DNA from: JARYLZ01 sp964388275
GTDB taxonomy: Bacteria > Bacteroidota > Ignavibacteria > SZUA-365
Direction: 5' to 3'
DNA: 64,000 nucleotides
NCBI GenBank assembly: GCA_964388275.1
Contig: CAYLZD010000016.1
Coordinates: 1-64,000, forward strand
The notes under the pieces: generated by a model
What the model saw: the letters and a program-made list of their open reading frames with translations, nothing else
Told to the model about the DNA's origin: nothing
Databases searched by the model: none
Made by a program: the position numbers and the translations under genes
Shown here: positions 38,701 to 44,896 of the stretch, piece by piece
Layout: every line of letters starts with the position of its first letter
Position numbering within the stretch: the first letter of the stretch is position 1

Positions 38701-40028
38701 TGCAGGGCGGGATTCGGTTCACGATAATCGAGACTGACGAAGTAATGGTTTTCCGCGTACTCGTAAGCCCGTCTCTCGAAGGTTTGTTCGGTGGCGCCGC
38801 CGGCAATGGATAACCGGTTCGACTCGCCTTTCTTTTGGCTGGCTACCGCCGACAACCGCAGCGGTCCGAACTTGAGATCCGCCCTGATGCCGAAAAGAGC
38901 GCCGCTTCCGCCCACCAGCTGAGATGGAGTTTGCAGGGAAACGTTGCCGGCTTCTATGGATTGGATTATCTCGTCGTCATAACCCGTGTATCGGATTTTC
39001 AACTGGTTTTCGTACTCGAAAGTGCGTTCGGTGCTCCAGTCGGCCCGGATGTTAAGTTTGTCTCCGATAAGTCCGTTGACGTTGACGTTGACCTGCTGCC
39101 TGAAATTCGGGGAGAACTGGGTCTGCCGCATGAACACGGATTGCTGGTCCGATTTCTCGATGCGGAATCCGGCATTGATGTCGATAGCTCCGCTGATACG
39201 CAGGCTTATGCGGTTTCGATCGCCGAATATACTCATGAGCGGATTCGGGGGCACCGGTATGTCGAATTCGGTCAGCGATCTGAGAAGTCCGTCGAGCGCA
39301 TCTCCGGTTTTAACTGCGCGTTTGCCGGTGAAATCGGCGGTGCGTCTATCGCGTTCAAATTCGTACCGCCTTTTTATGTACTCATCGAGCGGCATCTCGT
39401 AAGGTATGCTGACGTCCCGGCCGTTCAGCACTTCACGTATGACGACCACGTTGCGCGTCGAATCCACCCTTACAACACGTTGAGTTCCCAGCCCCTGCGA
39501 AGGCCTGAGATAGATCGGAGAGCTGCGCTCCGGGAAAGGCCGGGCGACAGGCCCGGGTCGGCCTGGTTCCGGAAGAAAACGCTTTCTCGCAGTGGAATCC
39601 GCAAGTATACCCAGGCTGTCGTCGCCTTCCATCGTCGGGGGCAGGGGTTCCCGCAAACCGGTTTCGACATTCGCGAATCCGGTGGAATCTTTCGTCTCGA
39701 ACTTTACGGGCGGCACATCCAGCTCGAAACTCCGGAGCTCCGTCGAAGCATCCCGTTCCGGGGTTGCCGTCGTCTCCGCCGGAATATCCGGGCTTTCCGG
39801 CGTCCGCGACTCCGTGTGCCCGATGTCCGTAAGGGTTGCGCGGCCGGGAGCGACGGCCATTGCCGCGGCGCCGTAACCGTAAACCGCATTCCATGTCCTC
39901 GCGCCGCTCAAAGAGATGCCGTATGCGTCCCTGCTTCCGGAAATGGATCCGAAAAAGGATGCAAATACAACAGCGGCTATGCCAAGCGCTGCGGCTGCAT
40001 GCCGGAGGGCTCCTTTGAGGAGTACCAT
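32697..40028 (-). CDS. sprA: T9SS outer-membrane translocon SprA (Sov homologue)
   Basis: A 2443-residue protein, the length expected for SprA (about 2400), the giant beta-barrel that conducts T9SS cargo across the outer membrane and is also needed for gliding in flavobacteria. A signal peptide-like segment (AAAALGIAAVVFASFFGS) starts it. Family sequences visible include 'INGLIGDKLNIRADWSTERT'-like and 'VGGSGALFGIRADLKFGPLR' regions near residues 300-400, 'GKGIAYIDDFEGARVYIPL' in the middle, 'GWYQFRIPLSAVSQVVGTP' and 'YINELRVVGPNKNKGYAYTG' regions, and repeated beta-strand pairs to the C-terminus. A proline/charged linker (about 1880-2000, rich in E/R) looks like an insertion. It is the first gene of a two-gene unit with the glycosyltransferase. 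Confidence 0.9.
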   Translation of the reverse strand: MVLLKGALRHAAAALGIAAVVFASFFGSISGSRDAYGISLSGARTWNAVYGYGAAAMAVAPGRATLTDIGHTESRTPESPDIPAETTATPERDASTELRSFELDVPPVKFETKDSTGFANVETGLREPLPPTMEGDDSLGILADSTARKRFLPEPGRPGPVARPFPERSSPIYLRPSQGLGTQRVVRVDSTRNVVVIREVLNGRDVSIPYEMPLDEYIKRRYEFERDRRTADFTGKRAVKTGDALDGLLRSLTEFDIPVPPNPLMSIFGDRNRISLRISGAIDINAGFRIEKSDQQSVFMRQTQFSPNFRQQVNVNVNGLIGDKLNIRADWSTERTFEYENQLKIRYTGYDDEIIQSIEAGNVSLQTPSQLVGGSGALFGIRADLKFGPLRLSAVASQKKGESNRLSIAGGATEQTFERRAYEYAENHYFVSLDYREPNPALQGRNVYEAYYNHRAENSTMPVRLRPDLEIRDMEVWTTRPASAGVVTDPEERAGVAFIDLTGFTYHASDASYSDSIRKYTDPAVKVESQSGLVEAGNFKKMKRDIDYSYNPVTGILTMNQNVQEDQVIAVAYRVAGANNQALGDLFYGTFVNDPRFLNSGPEPRLVLKLVKPKNLSPSFSAAWKHRVRSIYSLNMRNLKKEDLANFRLVFRQGGAPDNENLPGTTYNLLRLFGLDYTDDNGTGQADRKIDFIAGITVDPIRGEIIFPTLEPWNSGLKYLWSKLPNVNPNEIDQYLYPEIYDTTKTIARQSQQDKILIVGTTRGSSSSTYYLGFNVVPGSVRVRLNNTPLVSGVDYTVDEQAGQVRILKAEALEPGAKLDIDFEKQDLFSFASKTLVGIRGDLELGAETFLGFTLLSLNQKTLSDKVRIGEEPISNTMFGVDLRTKLDLPFVTEALNTLPFLQTREKSSLTLQGEAAVILPDPNTKYSSIPSDQGKGIAYIDDFEGARVYIPLQTAYSAWKISSVPKFLPTFNAPDDSTMHSRRGRMKWYNVSIASPSNRTVIVTDIWPNRLAAREDQRVTVLDIEYDPARHGMFNYTPTLSPPDQTWNGLMRLLPVNATNLVDGNYNYIELWMKVETQNPRGKLLIDLGKVTEDVIPDGQLNSEDLVIPGSIRNGILNEGEDVGIDMLTDDQERERYGAEIALYGLDPADPSGDNYTYDVSNYDRINGTEGNFVDAAGQFPDTEDLNNNGILDLSSDYYQYEIDLDTTRFSPLLPASQRNPYVVGGGANGWYQFRIPLSAVSQVVGTPSLDNVEYVRVLFTGMDGASTVRVAEFNFVGNQWYERLRNDTLFTVSVVNIEDNPEYTSPPGVVRERDRRRPDQEVYMNEQSLSLDFRSLPDTTLREAYRLFPATGVDMFNYESLKMFVHGHPELDTADYEVVMRFGIDTLNFYEYRAPIHKGWASENEVSIRFADVTAVKTLRDTCSIIAEAPVPDGPPGSYFRVVGCPDVVSVRFISVGVRNKHRDNRPISGVVYINELRVVGPNKNKGYAYTGSMNLRLADVADINATVNHTDPYFHNIAERFSATRASTTSWTLNTTLNLDKVFPKDWQGTQLRVSYSHSEALAKPLLLPGQPDVDVEGSLRILAEDLRRKGLPQREIDDAVSNARSATHTMEIRDSWSIPSVRIKAPGKHWLIEDVLNRLDLGYNYTVSRFRDPVIQFRRSWQWQARAGYGYDISRDLNVQPFKSLFDGVFLLEFYKDAKYFFLPQRIGLNADLARTRIEEQRRDPPEYRPYIRDFTHNRSINLPFTISEQAFLNLNGNYTASLQTSLLHFETDYELDEYGNRVMDAFGAYVVKQRQSSAIFSDIFFGRGSLNFGLPIRYTQQFTLNSRPQLPRYFDIDRLFDMSGGYNVSYTWQENLQQLGLGRQASFNASINWQVNFRLKQLFDPLFAPPSAAGAGPSEGPRSVAKRRPDERRIDDSKRDLVRRQQELETTGRELKEKNPEEYRRIVEQLERSRQQLEALTGVSMRDSAAQGAVSDSAETARPGPGIGEILQKIAYYAIKVPLLDYENINFTFSENNTSNVSGVRGLTGFSVFWATNPFTGPDNPDLGPSRLYQLGLVTDPNPGAGSLGFRRAFPFVGIDDYRRGLRAANPNGAYVDNFSQNNTISVRTNRPLWEGARVDFNWDLRWSLNRNYQLQTDDQGFQTITNLTSTGQMERSFLAFPDFLFFSFFNTNIEAVNERYKELLDDPDDKRNSSEKLAEAFETGFEAVPWLTRVFGGWLPRVNWSLRWDGIEKISIISGLADRISLEHRYSSTLTESFRNNPSDGVRITESKRVGFNFAPLVGLTFNFNKLWGGDLTLNTRWGKQKNFDLNTSANNVVEQSTDEISITAGFRKTGFDLPLFGLSLKNDIDFNLSFTLNKTSSYVYEVAKLDEGGQPREGTTRITLEPRVRYTLSQRVQSSLFYRFQSTKPDSSVGSRVPGTTIHEGGLELRISITGS

Positions 40029-40451
40029 CAGCGTTGTGGTCGCACGATGGGAATTCAGACTGGCGCTCCTAAGAGTGGTTCGTGAACGTTTTTCAACCTG
40101 TCAAGGCTGTAGAGATCTGCTCGATACGAACCTGCAATCTGTTATGTGTCTGCTGTTTGGAATCATATATGCCGACTTTCAAAGAAGGGATGCTCACCTC
40201 AAACGCCAAAACTACGCAGAATGAGTCCAAACGCGCAAGCCAAAGTGCGGGACATTGCATCTTTTTCCCCCGGAGGTGTGACCGGGAGGTTTCCGGACTC
40301 GATTCTCGTTGCAGATCAGAGGATGGGCGCGTATATTTTCGCATGATAATGAGCGGTTTCAGCGTGATTTTCACCGGATTCCGGGAGCGGGGATGATTTA
40401 TCCGGAACGCCTCGCAAACTGCCGCTGCGCTGAACAGGATATTTTCCGCAA
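40029..40451. other. 423-base divergent intergenic region
   Basis: This lies between sprA (leftward) and the first permease gene (rightward) and should hold both promoters. A possible sigma-70-like box pair reads rightward: TTGCAG at 40309-40314 and TATATT at 40332-40337 with 17-base spacing. The -35 match is poor. No coding sequence is convincing, and I see no strong terminator or hairpin. Confidence 0.35.
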
Positions 40452-41885
40452 ATGACGCTCTGGAAACATATACTGCGGGCGCACGCGGGGCCTTTCCTCT
40501 TTTCGAACGCCGTGATCATCTTTTTGTTTCTTCTGCAGTTCCTGATGAAATCCGCGGGCGACATCGTGGGAAAAGGCATCAGCGCCGCCGTGGTGCTGGA
40601 ACTGATCGCCCTGAACCTCGCCTGGATAGTGGTTCTCGCGGTTCCCATGTCCGTGCTGGTGGCTTCGTTGATGGGCTTCGGCAAGATGAGCGCGGACAAC
40701 GAGATCGTGATCATGCGAGCCAGCGGCATGAGCCTTTATCGCATGATGGCGCCGGTGATAGCGGCCGCGGCGCTCATTACCTGGGGGCTCATTCTGTTCA
40801 ACAATCGCGTGCTTCCCGAAGCCAACATACGACTTCGCACTCTGATGACGGACATATTGCGCATAAAGCCCACCCTGTCGCTCCAAGCGGGCATATTCAC
40901 TTCCGACGATCAGCTCCCGAACTACCGCATACTCGTGCGCAAAACCTATGAACACAGCAACGACCTGGAATACGTTACCATTTACGACATGACGCGCCCC
41001 GACCGCTCCGTAGTCGTTACAGCCAGGCACGGGACGGTAGGGTTTTCTCCGGATTTCTCCAAGGTGTTCATGGATCTGGACGACGGCGAGATTCACGAGC
41101 TCGATGAGCGCAATCACAGACCGTACAGAAAACTCCGATTCGTGCGGCACAGAGTCGTGATCCCCGCATCCGGTTTCGGTTTTCAGCGCAGCGACGCCGC
41201 AACCGCACAGCGCGACGACCGAACGATGAGCGCCGGAATGATGCGAGTGATCGTCGACAGCATCGAGGCGGAGAGAGAGAAGCGCAAGGCGGCGGCCGTC
41301 GAGCGCTCGCTATCCAAGTTCGAGTCGCGGAAGGCGCCGGATATCGGAGGAGCTCGCCCCGTTTCGGACACGAGCGCCGCGAACGAAGCCCGTCTCTTCA
41401 CCAGGTCGGACACCTTGTCCGCCTTGTACCGCGCTCTGGCCGACATCAGGCAGCAGCAGGCGCTCGCCACCGCGGATGCCGGGGCCTGGAATTTCGACGA
41501 AAGCCAGATTGACAAATATCTGGTGGAGATATACAAGAAGTATTCGATCCCGGCCGCCTGCATAGTGTTCGTGTTCGTCGGAGCGCCTCTCGGCATGATG
41601 GCCCGCCGGGGCGGCTTCGGCATCGGCGCGGGCATGAGCCTGGGATTCTTCATCTTTTATTGGGCCTGTCTGATAGGCGGCGAGAAACTGGCGGACAGAG
41701 GAGTGCTCAGCCCTCTCGTTGGGATGTGGATCGCAAATGTGCTGCTCGGCCTCTGCGGCGCATATCTCACCATACGGGCGGCGCGTGAAAGCAGGGTGAT
41801 AGACTGGTCCCGCCTGACGTGGCTGCTCCCCCGTTCATGGAGGCCGGTGGCCGGCGCGGAGCGCAGGAATCCTCACGAGACGTGA
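40452..41885 (+). CDS. YjgP/YjgQ-type lipopolysaccharide export permease (LptF/LptG-like), first copy
   Basis: A 477-residue member of the LptF/LptG permease family, inner-membrane partners of LptB that extract lipopolysaccharide for transport to the outer membrane. The N-terminal block of three membrane helices has 'FLLQFLMKSAGDIVGKGISA' and 'MSADNEIVIMRASGMSLYRM', both conserved. A periplasmic beta-jellyroll region follows (about 130-380, longer than usual with an A/E/R-rich insert near 270-330), then three C-terminal helices ('AACIVFVFVGAPLGMMARRG', 'GAGMSLGFFIFYWACLIGGE'). Which of the tandem pair is LptF and which LptG cannot be settled. The stop overlaps the next start (TGATG). Confidence 0.88.
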   Translation: MTLWKHILRAHAGPFLFSNAVIIFLFLLQFLMKSAGDIVGKGISAAVVLELIALNLAWIVVLAVPMSVLVASLMGFGKMSADNEIVIMRASGMSLYRMMAPVIAAAALITWGLILFNNRVLPEANIRLRTLMTDILRIKPTLSLQAGIFTSDDQLPNYRILVRKTYEHSNDLEYVTIYDMTRPDRSVVVTARHGTVGFSPDFSKVFMDLDDGEIHELDERNHRPYRKLRFVRHRVVIPASGFGFQRSDAATAQRDDRTMSAGMMRVIVDSIEAEREKRKAAAVERSLSKFESRKAPDIGGARPVSDTSAANEARLFTRSDTLSALYRALADIRQQQALATADAGAWNFDESQIDKYLVEIYKKYSIPAACIVFVFVGAPLGMMARRGGFGIGAGMSLGFFIFYWACLIGGEKLADRGVLSPLVGMWIANVLLGLCGAYLTIRAARESRVIDWSRLTWLLPRSWRPVAGAERRNPHET

Positions 41886-42988
41886 TGCGGATGCTGGATC
41901 GCCATACCGCTCTGCAGTTCGTGAAATCCACGCTTTTCGCGATGCTGGCCTTCTGCCTCCTGTTCATCATGGTGGACATGATAGAGAATCTCGACGACTT
42001 CATCGACGAAAACGTGCCCGCGCAGATTATTTTTCTCTATTACGTGTATTTTCTTCCGCGCATTCTCGGTCTCATGGCGCCCGTGGCTCTTCTGCTGGCT
42101 TCGCTTTTCGTTGTTGGAAGGATGAGCACCACGAACGAGCTCACCGTGATAACATGCAGCGGCGTCAGCTTGTACCGTTTCATGCTTCCCTTTCTTCTAC
42201 TCGGACTGCTTGCGAGCGGCATCATGCTCGGCTTCGACGGCTGGGTAGTGCCTCGGGTCAACGCCGCGAGACTGCATCTCGAGAGAGAATACCTGAAGAA
42301 GCACGCGCAGAGCGGCGCCCGCTACAACCTGCATTTTCAGGACAGGGACGGCCGTATCGTGGCTCTGGAATATTTCGACGAATCCACTTCGGGCGCAAGG
42401 CAGGTGTCCGTGCAGCGCTTCGACGAAAAGAACCCGACACGGCTGATAGAGCGCTACGACGCGGAGTCGATGCGCTGGGACGAGGCGGCCGGAATATGGC
42501 GCCTGTTCCACGGAACGCGCAGGATTTTGGCCGCGGAAAACGGCGACATTCAGAAGCGGGAATCCGTCTTCGCTTTCGATTCGCTGAATCTCGGACGCCT
42601 CGTGTTGACTCCGACCATGATACTGCGCATGCAGCAGAAACCTGAAGAAATGGAGCTGGGCGAACTGCGCGATTACATCGAACGTCAGCGCATCGCGGGC
42701 AGCGACATCAACCGCCTGCGCGTGGATTATCACGGCAAGGTCGCCTTCCCTTTCGCGTCCCTCATCGTGGTATTCTTCGGCGTGCCTTTCGCATCGGTCA
42801 AGCGGAGAAGCGGCCTGTCCGTGCAGTTCGGAGTCAGCATATTTCTGTGCTTCACCTATCTCGTCAGCCAGAAACTCAGCCAGGTTTTCGGATACAACGG
42901 CAGCATTCCGTCGCTGCTCGCCGCCTGGCTCCCGAACATGCTCTTTTTCCTGGCCGGTTGCTTCATCATGCTTCGCATACGCAAATGA
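41885..42988 (+). CDS. YjgP/YjgQ-type lipopolysaccharide export permease (LptF/LptG-like), second copy
   Basis: 367 residues from the ATG at 41885, overlapping the previous TGA by one base. The extended frame starting at 41819 has no family similarity. Same architecture as the first copy: N-terminal helices with 'IIFLYYVYFLPRILGLMAPV' and 'MSTTNELTVITCSGVSLYRF', a jellyroll region of about 160 residues, and C-terminal helices 'FASLIVVFFGVPFASVKRRS' and 'LLAAWLPNMLFFLAGCFIML'. It lacks the long insert of the first copy. It should pair with it to form a complete LptFG heterodimer. LptB and LptC are not in the window. Confidence 0.9.
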   Translation: MRMLDRHTALQFVKSTLFAMLAFCLLFIMVDMIENLDDFIDENVPAQIIFLYYVYFLPRILGLMAPVALLLASLFVVGRMSTTNELTVITCSGVSLYRFMLPFLLLGLLASGIMLGFDGWVVPRVNAARLHLEREYLKKHAQSGARYNLHFQDRDGRIVALEYFDESTSGARQVSVQRFDEKNPTRLIERYDAESMRWDEAAGIWRLFHGTRRILAAENGDIQKRESVFAFDSLNLGRLVLTPTMILRMQQKPEEMELGELRDYIERQRIAGSDINRLRVDYHGKVAFPFASLIVVFFGVPFASVKRRSGLSVQFGVSIFLCFTYLVSQKLSQVFGYNGSIPSLLAAWLPNMLFFLAGCFIMLRIRK

Positions 42989-43064
42989 CGCGCGCCTCCG
43001 GCACGGTCGGCCTGAAAGCACCGGAATCGAAATCTTGTCGAAACAATAAAGGAGTGACGCCCTG

Positions 43065-43502
43065 ATGAATGACAACATCGTGCGCATAGCGAGAGATTTC
43101 CATTGGGAGATGGGCCACCGCCTGCCTTTTCATCAGGGCGGATGCGCCAATCTTCACGGGCATTCATATCGGCTCAGGGTGGAAATCGAGGGTGTCTGCG
43201 ACGAGAACGGCATGTTATTGGATTTCGCCGATCTGAAGCGCCTGGTTCAGCCGCTGCTGGCGCCGTTGGACCATGCTTTCGTCTGCAACGAGAACGACGG
43301 GTTGATGCGCGGCTTCCTGACCGAGCATGGTTTCAAGTCGGTGTACCTGCCGTTCAATTCCACGGCGGAGAACCTGACAAAACATCTCGCCGGGCTGATC
43401 TGGGACGAATTGCAGGGCCATGCGCGTATCACGGCTCTGAAACTGCGCCTGCATGAAACGGAGAGTTCTTACGCGGAATACAGCATCACCCGATCCGCAT
43501 GA
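43065..43502 (+). CDS. 6-carboxytetrahydropterin synthase / PTPS family (QueD-like)
   Basis: 145 residues, full length for the family. The zinc ligands His18, His31 and His33 and the catalytic cysteine Cys27 (CANLHGH) are all in place, with 'LDFADLKRLV' and 'PLDHAFV' further on and a Glu in 'LHETESSYAEY' near the end. The enzyme makes 6-carboxy-5,6,7,8-tetrahydropterin from dihydroneopterin triphosphate, the second step to preQ0 and queuosine, or alternatively serves tetrahydrobiopterin-type chemistry. A ribosome site (AAAGGAG) lies about 10 bases before the ATG. No queC/queE is nearby, so its pathway is not confirmed by context. Confidence 0.9.
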   Translation: MNDNIVRIARDFHWEMGHRLPFHQGGCANLHGHSYRLRVEIEGVCDENGMLLDFADLKRLVQPLLAPLDHAFVCNENDGLMRGFLTEHGFKSVYLPFNSTAENLTKHLAGLIWDELQGHARITALKLRLHETESSYAEYSITRSA

Positions 43503-43597
43503 CGGACATCTTCCATATCACACCGGACCGCCTCGAACATATCCATGCACCCGGACTCGTGTTTGCCCTGAGTGCCGCGCCTCGGTAATTTGTTCCG

Positions 43598-44374
43598 ATG
43601 AATATTCGAACCGTCACGGCAACACGATACGTAACCCCCCTGCGCGAGGGCGGCTCCCTGCCCGCCGTGGTCGAGGCCGATGATGACGGGCTGTACGTGC
43701 TGAAATTCCGCGGCGCGGGACAGGGTACAAACGCGCTGACGGCGGAGCTCTTAGTCGGAGAACTGGCGCGGATCGCCGGTCTCGACGTCCCCGAGATAGT
43801 GTTCATCCGACTCGATCCCGCTTTGGCGCAAACGGAACCCGATCCCGAAATCCAGGATTTGATTCGAGCCAGCGGGGGGTTGAATCTCGGGCTCGATTAT
43901 CTTCCCGGTTCTGTCGGATTCGATCCGGCGGCGGCGGCGGTGGACGCGGACGCGGCGTCGTCGATAGTGTGGTTCGACGCCTTCACGATGAACGTCGACC
44001 GCACCGCCAGGAACACGAACATGCTGATCTGGCACAAGAAGCTGTATCTGATCGATCATGGATCGGCGCTGTACTTCCACCATGCCGGCGGGGATTATTC
44101 GGCGCGCGCCCGGGATCCTTTCAAGCTGATCCGCGAACATGTGCTCCTCGGGCAGGCGGAGGCGCTCCCCATGGCGGATGCCCGGATGTCCGCTAGAATT
44201 TCGAGCGACGCCATCGCCGGCGTCGCGGGCCTGCTCCCCGACTCCTGGCTGGAGGATCCGGCGGGACCGGCTCCGGACTGCCGCCGCGCCGCGTACGCCG
44301 GCTTCCTGACCGAACGATTGAACGAGTCCCATGTATTCATGGAGGAGGCGATCCGTGCCCGGGAATCTCTATGA
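43598..44374 (+). CDS. HipA-like kinase domain protein (HipA_2 type)
   Basis: A 258-residue single-domain HipA-like protein. Kinase features appear intact: the ATP-binding Lys36 (YVLKF), a Glu in 'TAELLVGELA' (Glu50 or Glu55), the catalytic loop 'NVDRTARNTN' with Asp134, Asn139 and Asn141, and the metal-binding 'LIDHG' with Asp153. The N-terminal HipA regulatory domain is absent, as usual for this short class. The substrate is unknown. A DUF3037 gene overlaps its end by about 20 bases, an arrangement typical for this family. HipA itself is a toxin kinase (glutamyl-tRNA synthetase in E. coli), but toxin activity is not shown for this class. Confidence 0.82.
   Translation: MNIRTVTATRYVTPLREGGSLPAVVEADDDGLYVLKFRGAGQGTNALTAELLVGELARIAGLDVPEIVFIRLDPALAQTEPDPEIQDLIRASGGLNLGLDYLPGSVGFDPAAAAVDADAASSIVWFDAFTMNVDRTARNTNMLIWHKKLYLIDHGSALYFHHAGGDYSARARDPFKLIREHVLLGQAEALPMADARMSARISSDAIAGVAGLLPDSWLEDPAGPAPDCRRAAYAGFLTERLNESHVFMEEAIRARESL
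44341..44348 (+). promoter_or_regulatory. Strong ribosome binding site inside the HipA-like gene that sets the DUF3037 GTG start
   Basis: GGAGGAGG ends 6 bases before GTG 44355. It lies within the coding end of the upstream kinase gene, consistent with translational coupling of the pair. Confidence 0.6.
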
Positions 44375-44750
44375 CTATGCCGTGATTCGGGTGGTTCCGC
44401 GCGTGGATCGCGGGGAATTCGTAAACGCGGGCGTGATCCTATCCTGCGCGGCCTTGTCATTTCTCGAGGCGCGTTTCATGCTCGACCGCGAACGCATGCT
44501 GCTGCTGCATCCGGGCCTGGATATGGAAACCGTGTCCGCGCAGCTCGAAGCGATCGGCGCCGTCTGCCGGGGCTCGGAACATGCGGGTCCGATCGGCCTT
44601 CTCCCGCAGCGGGAGCGCTTCCTCTGGCTGGTCGCGCCGCGCAGCACCATCGTACAGATTTCGGATGTGCATACCGGATTCTGTGAAAGTCCGGGTGAAA
44701 CGCTGGATCGCCTGCTCGCGAAGATGGTGCTGCCGCCGGGCGGCGGCTGA
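44355..44750 (+). CDS. DUF3037 family protein
   Basis: 131 residues from the GTG at 44355. The N-terminal 'YDYAVIRVVPRVDRGEFVNA' followed by 'GVILSC' and 'FLEARFMLD' are characteristic of DUF3037, and the C-terminal 'FLWLVAPRSTIVQISDVHTG' is also family-like. The ORF can start earlier at 44331, but the GTG is preceded by GGAGGAGG at the right distance. DUF3037 proteins are usually encoded next to a HipA-like kinase, as here, suggesting a functional pair (target, inhibitor or scaffold). The biochemical role is unknown. Confidence 0.82.
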   Translation: MPGNLYDYAVIRVVPRVDRGEFVNAGVILSCAALSFLEARFMLDRERMLLLHPGLDMETVSAQLEAIGAVCRGSEHAGPIGLLPQRERFLWLVAPRSTIVQISDVHTGFCESPGETLDRLLAKMVLPPGGG

Positions 44751-44896
44751 GCGTCCGGACCCGCCACGGCAATCCGGTTCTCTCTGGAAGTCGGTTTGTC
44801 GAGCCGCTTGAGCGGCGGCGTCTTCGCGCCGTCGAATGGCGGCGCTTCCACGCGATTCCGGTTGATTGTGATCTTCACAGATCCGATGTTGCGGCC

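Noticed and set aside
40309..40337. Sigma-70-like promoter upstream of the first LptF/G permease gene
   Set aside because: The -35 match is only three of six bases, so it is mentioned in the gap entry but not called as a feature.
44751..44896. GC-rich inverted words after the DUF3037 gene as a terminator
   Set aside because: Short stems but no U-rich tract on either strand.
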